Shown here in pieces: positions 55,931 to 64,000 of a stretch of 64,000 nucleotides of DNA; position 1 is the first letter of the stretch; every line of letters starts with the position of its first letter. The notes under the pieces are model-generated. The model was given only the letters and a program-made list of their open reading frames with translations. It ran no database searches and was not told the DNA's origin. Origin of the DNA: Doris montereyensis (Eukaryota > Mollusca > Gastropoda > Nudibranchia > Dorididae); contig JAXRKP010000257.1 of the NCBI GenBank assembly GCA_037039925.1, positions 152,044-216,043 of the forward strand, given 5' to 3'. The position numbers and the translations under genes were made by a program.

Positions 55931-55965
55931 TCATTATTATCATTATTATTATCATTATTATAATA
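55535..55965. repeat. TTA/TAG/TGG trinucleotide microsatellite
   Basis: Alternating blocks of ATT, AGT and GTG repeats with clean switches between them. An 82-codon Leu/Ile minus frame is an artefact. Confidence 0.97.
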
Positions 55966-56132
55966 CTAACAATAATAATATTTAATTTTATTATATAGAC
56001 TATAGATAGATATAATATGTCTAAGAAAAATCAGGAAAATAGAAAAACAAAAAAATTTAAGACATAATAGGAAATAAAATATAAAGCTACATTCAAATAG
56101 CTGATGAAAAAAATGTTCAAAGAATTCCACAC

Positions 56133-56395
56133 CTTAAGTTTTCTCTCTTTTTCATAAACCAGGTTCTTGGTGTTTATCACAACACAAATTATGAAACTCA
56201 GAACGAGAAATAGTGGAAGATAGGACTGTAGAATGGGAATCAAAAGGTCTTCAATGTAAGGTGGGTAGGGCATTCTCTTTATGTAGGCTCCAAGTTTGAT
56301 GTCAGATGAGTTTTCCCCCTTTTCCTCCATGCGGAAATGAATGAGAGCTTCTCCCACCATGTGCTGCAAATCCAGAACCCCACGAGATACATAAT
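56133..56395 (-). CDS. ABCA3-like exon 2: end of luminal domain 1, TM2
   Basis: 263 bp, acceptor TATTTCCAG|ATTATG and donor ACTTAAG|GTGTGG. Two starting bases complete a Tyr codon from exon 1. The peptide VSRGVLDLQHMVGEALIHF corresponds to (E)GFLxLQHAVDRAIM of ABCA3. GAYIKRMPYPPYIED matches the (I)KR(F/M)PYPP(F/Y) motif before TM2, then LQSYLPLFLVLSFIICVVI is the span and YEKERKLK the start of the cytosolic loop. It ends in phase 0 and continues as ESMKLMGL in exon 3. Confidence 0.95.
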
Positions 56396-56484
56396 CTGGA
56401 AATATAAAAACAATCAACATAGCAAACTTTCTCCTTGTTCTGGTTATGACTTTCTTTCCTTTTTTAATATGCTAGCATCACCAT

Positions 56485-56488
56485 CATC

Positions 56489-56522
<34 letters not shown>

Positions 56523-56543
56523 TGATAATAATAATATTAATAC

Positions 56544-56583
<40 letters not shown>

Positions 56584-56625
56584 GAGGATAACAATAATAA
56601 TAATCATAATAATGATAATATTCTA
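56485..56625. repeat. AAT microsatellite heading a dispersed repeat
   Basis: ATC/AAT repeats directly before the dispersed element at 56630. Confidence 0.93.
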
Positions 56626-56629
56626 TTAT

Positions 56630-56890
56630 TTTAAAAATTTAGTGGAATCGTATTGCGTCTATATCCAATGGTTATTCTTTTGCCGAAGACTACAGATCTA
56701 GTTAGGGTTTAAACATTGCCATTATATATTCCATAGTTGCGAAATGTTATAGGGCAGTGTACGCAACCCATCCTGTTTAAAACTCCAATCCCATTTGTGA
56801 GCAATTTAACTTTAAAATTCCAAAATATACAATGAGTTGAAAAATGAAATCCATTTCAGCCTCGCTTTCAGTCTCCATCTGAAGCCAATC
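56630..56890 (+). repeat. dispersed repeat B, copy 1 of 2
   Basis: Shares with 57890-58140: TCTATATCCAATGGTTATTC, AGTGTACGCAACCCATCCTG, CCCATTTGTGAGCAATTTAA and GAGTTGAAAAATGAAATCC. Both copies are headed by a trinucleotide microsatellite and lie 1.26 kb apart in the same orientation. Confidence 0.8.
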
Positions 56891-56899
56891 CTGCCATTT

Positions 56900-57770
56900 C
56901 CATCGCACTACTTGCGTTATTCAAGTCAATCACAATTCACAATCACAAAATACACGTGTACGTAACCGACTGACACAGTGAATCAGTGAAAGACTGCTTC
57001 AAATCCACATTTCTGCTTTTGTTCATTAATCAACACCCCACACATGGATCTATCATTAACAATACGGTAAGATTACATTGGTTAAAACAGAAAAGATCTT
57101 AATTTCAATGTAAACTCTAGCCCTAGATCTAGCTCTAGAATCTAGACAGCTTCTAGATCTAGCTTATATCATGGTGTGTAGATTCCCCAACCGGAAGACG
57201 CTGACCTAGATCTAGATCTAGATTTAATTTTCCCGCAACCAGATCACCGTGGTGTGTTTACATTCATTAAGCTTCCCGTGGTGTGTTTACATTTCTAAAG
57301 CTTCCGTGTACTTCTGATGGGTAGCGTTAGGAAAATGATTCTTTTCTCCCCGTGTAACAGTCCATTATAATGATAAAATTGATTATAAAAATAAAAACAA
57401 AAGCAAAAAACACATAATAACGTAGATTTAGACGATTGAACAAGAACGAAGAAATGCGTGTGTTTAAACAAAGGCAGTACAGTGGCTAAAAAATACCATC
57501 AATGACTGGTTTCGCGGAATCTGATGAGTAATACATTTTGTTGTTCATTTAGGGTAACACTATATTTTGATCCTCCAATCTGAACACATTTTGGCAGAGG
57601 TGCGATGACATTTATGCAAGGATACATGGCGCAGTCAATAGGTAAACCTATTTGATGGCGTGCGTTTCACTTTTTGCTCTGTGACTTTATCTTCACTCTA
57701 TGCAAGCTATGTATTAATTTGCTGATGTTGGGATAAACTAACTAACCTAACTTCTAAGGGATTGTTTCAT
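56900..57770. other. unique intron 1 sequence with repeated TAGATCTAGA motifs
   Basis: No gene recognised. 57110-57235 holds a dense set of CTAGATCTAG-type palindromes and a duplicated GTGGTGTGTTTACATT. Confidence 0.55.
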
Positions 57771-57775
57771 TATAA

Positions 57776-57810
57776 TAATGATGATGATGATGATGACGAT
57801 GATGAAAATG

Positions 57811-57875
<65 letters not shown>

Positions 57876-57892
57876 TAATAATAATAATAATC
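57776..57892. repeat. ATG/AAT microsatellite
   Basis: GATGATGAC then AATAAT repeats, heading the second copy of dispersed repeat B. Confidence 0.95.
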
Positions 57893-58140
57893 TCTTTATT
57901 ATTTTTAAATAGTCAGGGGAGCCGTATTATGTCTATATCCAATGCTTATTTTATTGTCAATGTAGGGGTTTAAAAATTGCCAGTGCATATTCCATTGTTA
58001 TAAAATAGTATAGCGCATTGTACGCAACCAATCCTGTTTTAAAATTCCATTCCCATTTGTGAGCAATTTAATGTTTAAAAGTTCAAAAATTTACCAGTTG
58101 AAAAATGTGATCCATTTAAGCCTCTTTGTAGCGCGATTTA
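57893..58140 (+). repeat. dispersed repeat B, copy 2 of 2
   Basis: See copy 1: TCTATATCCAATGCTTATTT, ATTGTACGCAACCAATCCTG, CCCATTTGTGAGCAATTTAA. Diverged by substitutions and small indels. Confidence 0.8.
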
Positions 58141-58359
58141 AATTTAATCCTGATCGACAAAATGACCCAGTTTCAGATCTAGATTCTATTTGCAGAATAC
58201 GTATAAATATATTTATTGAAACATCATCGAACAAAAGATCTCAATCTTAATCTCTAGATCTTATATTATGGTGAATTGAAGACAAGAAAAGCAAAACAAA
58301 AGATCTTCGTCAGCAGTCACCTTGAAGACATGATTTTTTTAACATTGTTGCAGCGTCAG

Positions 58360-58450
58360 TCTCGATGGCACCTATGTAACGAGGCCGGCGGCGATGCATT
58401 ACGATTCCATCGGTCTGGGTTCGAATCCATAGAAGTCTTGTTTTTTCTCG
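58360..58450 (+). mobile_element. possible tRNA-like SINE head
   Basis: GGTCTGGGTTCGAATCCATA is a good B box; an A box upstream (GATGGCACCTATGTAACG) is weak. T-rich sequence follows. Could be a degenerate SINE head or chance. No cloverleaf can be closed. Confidence 0.35.
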
Positions 58451-58454
58451 TTTT

Positions 58455-59335
58455 TTTCTATTATGATTATCATCGTTCTTTTGATTTCTCATAACCGTGC
58501 ATTGCTTGGATTTGGTTCAAACGTTGTGTAGCAATGTTTTAAAACCACCATGATAATTTGCCAAAGTTCGTACCACCGTACACAAACATTTCTAAGGGGT
58601 ACATAAAAATGTTACATAATAAAACGTGGAATCCAATAGTGTAACACGTATTTATCGTTCGACCCGTGAGTGCAGACAAAATAGTACACAATAATTTGGT
58701 TTACAATTTAATGGGTTAACCCGGCAGCGCCAGGAGCCTACAGCTAGTAATAGTAATAACAATATACTCCTCGTCAAAAATAACACGACGCTTTTCGACG
58801 CGTTAAGTTCTATCTCTTTGCTCGTTTAATATCATTTATCATATCGTGTCAAAGGCTAGGTAGGTTGTTTGACCTTTAAATGCCCCATAAATCTAATACA
58901 ATCATGGAGTTTTAAAAACGATTAAACCTACAATAATCAATCAGGACAATGCCCATTTATTCATCATACAGATATTTTAAATTATAGGGCACCATATTAA
59001 TGGCATTCTTAAAAGAATTCAAACTTTTGAATTTTGTGTGTTTTTAAACTGTAAACTTTCCATGATTTTACTGTTCTTATAAACAATTTAAAAATATGTC
59101 TAACAGATGTAGAACTTCCTGTAATGTATGTCTTGAATCCATCTCCCGATTAGAACTTAGCAATACAACTAATATAATTCATTAACACCGTACATTATTT
59201 TTTTTTAAAGAAGAGAGGGAAAAAGAGAAATGCAATGATATATAACATTGAACACTTTCATTGGCAAGTATCAATTTGTGTAAGAGAAAACCTAAGGCAT
59301 CAAAAAATCGTTATTACACTAATTGAAGGTTAAGA
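58455..59335. other. unique intron 1 sequence
   Basis: AT-rich, no gene or repeat recognised. Confidence 0.45.
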
Positions 59336-59340
59336 CATGT

Positions 59341-60008
59341 TTAGCAATAATGCTTTATCTGGGAACCTCTAGGGTAGCCTTGACAATGTCATCGATCAGC
59401 AATAAGGAACATATGCGGATGTGAAAACAAGAATCTGGAAAGCAAGAGCAGCCTACATGTCGCTGAAACATATCTGTAAGTCCCAAATAATATCCACAAA
59501 AACCAATATCCGCCTCTTTAATTCTAACATCAAATCTGTCCTGTTGTATGGAGCTGAGACCTGAAGAATTACAAAGACCACCATAGGGAAACTCCAGATA
59601 TTTATTAACAGCTGCTTATGAAAGATCATCCGAATATTCTGGCCTGAACCCACCAGCAACAGATATCTTTGGGAAAGAAGCCCCCAACTCTCGGTTGAAG
59701 AAGACATTCAAAAGAGAAAATGGCGTTAGATAGGCCACACACTGAGAAAGCCTAAACAAAACACTACTAGGCATACCCTGACCTGCAATCCACAGGGTAA
59801 GAGAAAGAGAGGCAGACCACCAAACACATGGTGAAGGGGTCTAGAGGCAGAAACAAAGAAGATGGGGTACGGCTGGCAAGATTTAAAAGAGATAGCCCAG
59901 GACCGTGACAAATGGAAGGCAGTTGTGGATGGCCTATGCTCCAGAAGGGGTAGTAGGCCTAAGTAAGTAATGATTAGCAATAATGCTTTATCTCAGTGCC
60001 TCTAGGGT
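59341..60008 (+). mobile_element. 5'-truncated RTE-like LINE fragment with 35-bp target-site duplication
   Basis: Flanks 59341-59375 and 59974-60008 share TTAGCAATAATGCTTTATCT, then five mismatched bases, then CCTCTAGGGT. Between them a plus-strand frame reads [31 protein letters not shown] and DRDKWKAVVDGLCSRRGSRP, the C-terminal RT region of an RTE-type LINE different from that at 48495. In-frame stops (for example at ETW and NTW positions) and one frame change show decay. The 3' end is CCTAAGTAAGTAATGA. Confidence 0.88.
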
Positions 60009-60014
60009 CCCGAA

Positions 60015-60245
60015 AATAACGGTATCCAAGATGATGTCTGGAAATGACGTCATCGAAGATGGCTAACGTAATTGACAGCAACCAAGATAGTGACCGGAAG
60101 TGAGGTCATTAAACTTGGCGACCAGATTTGGGTGTGTCCAAGATTGCAGTCAGACGTGTATGTGTCCAAGATGGCTGCCGGAAGTGCTGTATTTAAGCTG
60201 ACCGACCGGAAATAAGATGGCTGACACAGTCAAGTGTCACGTGAC
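60015..60245. promoter_or_regulatory. degenerate repeats with CCAAGATGGC, CCGGAAGTG and TGACGTCA motifs
   Basis: Five or six degenerate copies of a CCAAGATGGC-NN-CCGGAAGTGACGTCA-like module, each 30-50 bp. Perfect matches include TGACGTCA (60045-60052), AAGATGGC (60056-60063), ACCGGAAGTG (60093-60102), CCAAGATGGCTGCCGGAAGTG (60166-60186) and the palindrome GTCACGTGAC (60236-60245). These resemble YY1, ETS, CRE and E-box/CLEAR sites. It lies in intron 1, 250 bp from exon 1. Regulatory function is only a possibility; an old repeat is equally likely. Confidence 0.4.
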
Positions 60246-60299
60246 TTGCTAACAAACCAACTCTACTCATACCCAATACTTGATTTTTATTATTGTCAT

Positions 60300-60387
60300 A
60301 TGATAATGCATGATGATGATGATGATGACGATGAAGATGTTGATGATGATTATAATAGTAATAATATAATACATAATAATAATAATA

Positions 60388-60431
<44 letters not shown>

Positions 60432-60450
60432 CAACAAAAGTAACAACAAC
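60300..60450. repeat. ATG/AAT/AAC microsatellite next to exon 1
   Basis: ATGATG then AAT then AAC repeats from 60300 to 60450, ending about 40 bp from the exon 1 donor. Confidence 0.93.
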
Positions 60451-60491
60451 AATAACAATAGCGACAAGGGAAAGAATAACTAATTTCTCAC

Positions 60492-60718
60492 ATGGTTCAT
60501 AAGTGTCCCTTGGCTCCGACTTTTGGAAAAGTGGGAATGTCCTTCTGGTGCGCCAGTTGGAGTTGCCAGTCCAGGGTCTGATGGCGAATTGGGTGTTTTG
60601 GGGCAGAGACGTGCTGTCCTTGGTTACACCGTAAAAGACGATCACGTGCCTCATCTGTGTGAATGGGTTTTATAATACTGCAACGCCTCGTCCTCTGTAT
60701 CGAAGGCTTTGGGAATTG
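60492..60718 (-). CDS. ABCA3-like exon 1 of the window: luminal domain 1
   Basis: 227 bp, acceptor CTACTGACATAG|CAATTC and donor GAACCAT|GTGAGA. It starts with IPKAFDTEDEALQYYK, then a different frame reads MRHVIVFYGVTKDSTS, SNWRTRRTFPLFQKSEPRDT and YEP. One extra A in the four-A run (60668-60671, T on plus) would join them as YYKNPFTQMRHVIVF, so a one-base homopolymer deletion is inferred. LFPLF..(P/S).PR matches the end of ABCA3 luminal domain 1. It is not the first exon: TM1 is missing and no candidate was found in 60719-64000. Confidence 0.88.
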
Positions 60719-61384
60719 CTATGTCAGTAGAAATAAAACACGGACATTAGGTAGGTTAGTAAGATATCATTATCAATTGTGGCAATTAATTTTTAATAAC
60801 CATATTTAAATAATAACAATCACTAGAAGAAGATGGGAAAAAAACGGTACTCATATAGTTTAGACCTCCTCCAAGGTCGCTATCAGTTAAAGTATCTCCG
60901 TACGATTATGTCAGAAATACAGCATCGTTATAACGCAACATAGGTCTAATATCTTATACGGTAGTCTCCGCCAAGGTCGCTATCAGTATCCCCATACGGT
61001 TATGTCAGAAATACAGCATCGTTATAACGCAACATAGATCTAATATCGTATACGGTAGTCTCTGCCAAAATGCAAGGCCCACGGTTGACCAAAAAATTGT
61101 GCATTTTGGCGGAGTTAAGGGTCACAACCCTCTACACGTATTTACATTGCCATTCTTTTGATTTGCTACTTGCTTGTCATCGTTTGGGTTTTGTTTGTTG
61201 TTACTTGGTTTGAGGAACAGCTTCAAATATAAAATCACCCCTTCCTTGTATCACTGCCGATCTATCTTGAAAATATCATGTTTACGCGCTATTTCATGTT
61301 TATCCATTTTTTCACAGACATATAGATCTAGACGGACAGATAGACAAACGCGACAGAAAACATAACCTCCTCCATTGTCGAAGG
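60719..61384. other. intron sequence with a 106-bp tandem duplication
   Basis: 60888-60975 and 60966-61060 are adjacent near-copies: CCAAGGTCGCTATCAGT, ATGTCAGAAATACAGCATCG, TTATAACGCAACATAG, ATACGGTAGTCTC. The remainder is unique. No exon coding TM1 is visible. Confidence 0.7.
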
Positions 61385-64000
61385 TAAAGACATTAATCAA
61401 ACTATAAATTAGGAGTAGACCATTGTCTTCTAGTGTGATGATGTCATTGGAATCAAACTATAAATAAGGAGTAGACCATTGTCTTCTAGCGTGATGATGT
61501 CATTGGAATCAAACTATAAATTAGGAGTAGACCATTGTCTTCTAGTGTGATGATGTCATTGGAATCAAACTATAAATTAGAGTAGACCATTGTCTTCTAG
61601 TGTGATGATGCCATTGGAATCAAACTATAAATTAGGAGTAGACCATTGTCTTCTAGTGTGATGGTGTCATTCGAATCAAACTATAAATTAGGAGTAGACC
61701 ATTGTCTTCTAGTGTGATGATGTCATTGGAATCAAATTATAAATTAGGAGTAGACCATTGTCTTCTAGCGTGCTGGTATCATTGGAATCAAACTATAAAT
61801 TAAAGGTGAACCATTGTTTCCTACGGTGATGATGTCAATGGAATCAAACTATAAATTAGAGTGAACCATTGTTTCCTAGCGTGATGATGTCATTGGAATC
61901 AAACTATAAATTAGAGTAGACTATTGTCTTCTAGTGTGATGATGTCATTGGAATCAAACTATAAATTAGGAGTAGACTATTGTCTTCTAGCATGCAGGTG
62001 TCATTGGAATCAAACTATAAATTAGGAGTAGACCATTGTCTTCTAGAGTGCTGGTGTCATTGCAATCAAACTATAAATTAGGAGTGAACCATTGTCTTCT
62101 AGAGTGATGGTGTCATTTGGAATCAAAACTATAAATTAGGAGTGAATCATTGTCTTCTAGCGTGCTGGTGTCATTGGAATCAAACTATAGATTAGGAGTA
62201 GAACCATTGTCTTCTAGTGTGATGGTATCATTGGAATCAAACTATAAATTAGGAGTAGACAATTGTCTTCTAGTGTGATGATGTCATTGGAATAAAACTA
62301 TAAATTAGAGAAGACCATTGTCTTCTATCGTGATGATGTCATTGGAATCAAAATATAAATTAGGAGAAGACCATTGTCTTCTAGCGTCATGATGTCATTG
62401 GAATCAAACTATAAATTAGGAGTGAGACCATTGTCTTCTAGCATGATGGTGTCATTGGAATCAAACTATAAATAGCAGTAAACCATTGTCTTCTAGCGTG
62501 CTGGTGTCATTGGAATCAAATTATAAATTAGGAGTGAACCATTGTCTTCTAGTGTGATGATATCATTGGAATCAAACTATAAATAGGAGTAGACTATTAT
62601 CTTCTAGCGTGATGATGTCATTGGAATCAAACTATAAATAGGAGAAGACTATTGTCTTCGTGATGATGTCATTGGAATCAAACTATAAATTAGAGTAGGC
62701 TATTGTCTTTAGCGTGATGATGTCATTGGAATCAAACTATAAATAGGAGTAGACCATTGTCTTCTAGTGTGATGATGTCATTGGAATCAAACTATAAATA
62801 GGAGTAGACCATTGTCTTCTAGCGTCCTGGTGTCATTGGAATCAAACTATAAATTAGAGTAGACCATTGTCTACTAGCATGCTGGTGTCATTGGAATCAA
62901 ACTATAAATTAGGAGTAAACCATTGTCTTCTAGCGTCCTGGTGTCATTGGAATCAAACTATAAATTAGGAGTAGACCATTGTCTTCTAGCGTGCTGGTGT
63001 CATTGGAATCAAACTATAAATTAGGAGTAAACCATTGTCTTCTAGCGTGATGATGTCATTGGAATCAAACTATAAATTAGGAGTAGACCATTGTCTACTA
63101 GCGTGCTGGTGTCATTGGAATCAAACTATAAATTAGGAGTGAACAATTGTCTTCTAGCGAGCTGCTGTCATTGGAATCAAACTATAAATTAGGAGAGAAC
63201 CATTGTCTTCTAGCGTGATGCTGTCATTGGAATCAAACTATAAATTAGGAGAGAACCATTGTCTTCTAGCGTGCTGATGTCATTGGAATCAAACTAGAAA
63301 TTAGAGTGAACCACTGTCTTCTAGTGTGATGGTATCATTGGAATCAAACTATAAATTAGGAGCAGACAATTGTCTACTAGCGTGCTGGTGTCATTGGAAT
63401 CAAACTATAAATTAGGAGTGAACCATTGTCTTCTAGAGTGCTGGTGTGTCATTGGAATCAAACTATAAATTAGGAGTGAACCATTGTCTTCTAGCGTGCT
63501 GGTGTCATTGGAATCAAACTATAAATTAGGAGTAGACCACTTCTATTGTAGTGTCATTGGAATCAAACTATAGCGTGCATTGTCTTCTAGAGAAGCGTGC
63601 TAGTGTCATTGGAATCAAACTATAAATTAGGAGCAGACCATTGTCTTCTAGCGTGATGATGTCATTGGAATCAAACTATAAATTAGGAGAAGACCATTGT
63701 CTTCTATCGTGATGATGTCATTGGAATCAAACTATAAATTAGGAGTAGACCATTGTCTTCTAGTGTGATGATGTCATTGGAATCAAACTATAAATTAGGA
63801 GTAGACCATTGTCTTCTTGTGCTGGTGTCATTGGAATCAAACTATAAATTAGGAGTAAACCATTGTCTTCTAGCGTGCTAGTGTCATTGGAATCAAATTA
63901 TAAATTAGGAGTAGACCATTGTCTTCTAGCGTGATGATGTCATTGGAATCAAACTATAAATTAGGAGTAGACTATTGTCTTCTAGCGTGATGATGTCATT
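61385..64000. repeat. 56-bp minisatellite array, open at the right edge
   Basis: About 46 copies with parts AATCAAACTATAAATTAGGA, GTAGACCATTGTCTTCTAGC and GTGATGATGTCATTGG. Variants GTGCTGGTGTCATTGG and GTGAACCATTG alternate irregularly. The array continues past base 64000. Confidence 0.97.

Noticed and set aside
61174..61365. First exon of the ABCA gene (TM1) on either strand
   Set aside because: No hydrophobic segment with the ABCA N-terminal pattern was found on the minus strand. The plus-strand frame is unrelated.

Overview
The window is eukaryotic nuclear DNA from an invertebrate. The mix of decayed RTE-like and RNase H-bearing LINE pieces, tRNA-derived SINEs with a Meta-SINE-like central domain, mariner remnants and very many minisatellites suggests a lophotrochozoan, most likely a mollusc and perhaps a gastropod. 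That placement is inference; the species cannot be read from the sequence.

The only host gene I can support is one large ABC transporter gene of subfamily A (ABCA3-like) on the minus strand. I could assemble 18 exons between 60718 and 3431. All have canonical AG/GT boundaries, and the intron phases join up from exon to exon. Together they give about 3.46 kb of coding sequence (about 1150 residues) running from the first luminal domain through TM2-TM6, the first nucleotide-binding domain (NBD1), the linker, TM7, the second luminal domain and TM8-TM11. The N-terminal exon(s) with TM1 lie beyond base 64000. The last TM and NBD2 lie beyond base 1. Exon numbers here are local to the window. Three exons carry single-base homopolymer indels (four in total), which look more like uncorrected long-read errors than pseudogene decay.

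Layout from left to right. 1-2670: two minisatellites in intron 18. 3431-3643: exon 18. 3792-4440: MITE fragment and mariner remnant. 5065-7427: a 54-bp and a 39/41-bp array in intron 17. 7428-7714: exon 17, followed by four tandem copies of its own acceptor region (to 8010). 8210-13670: exons 16 and 15, SINE and LINE tails, a 700-bp ATT microsatellite and a 2-kb long-inverted-repeat element. 13687-13854: exon 14. 14500-22054: a 7.5-kb 34-bp array. 22070-22690: tandem SINE heads plus SINE. 23027-25412: exons 13 and 12. 25534-34609: three full copies of a G-capped MITE, a second mariner remnant, and exons 11 and 10. 34796-39371: exons 9 to 5 with LINE and SINE insertions. 39387-47420: an 8-kb 30-bp array in intron 4. 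47808-47981: exon 4. 48495-51990: a decayed RTE-like LINE with a repeated 5' region. 52097-56395: exons 3 and 2, a 74-bp array and microsatellites. 59341-60008: a LINE fragment with clear target-site duplications. 60492-60718: exon 1. 61385-64000: a 56-bp array reaching the right edge.

About 5% of the window is coding and roughly 40% is minisatellite. The most interesting pattern is that several arrays look derived from, or mimic, splice sites. Both boundaries of exon 17 are tandemly multiplied together with a few exonic bases. The 30-bp array runs right up to the exon 5 acceptor and repeats a branch-point-like plus AG module about 268 times. All four copies of the G-capped element sit 120-190 bp from an exon with a G/C tract facing it.
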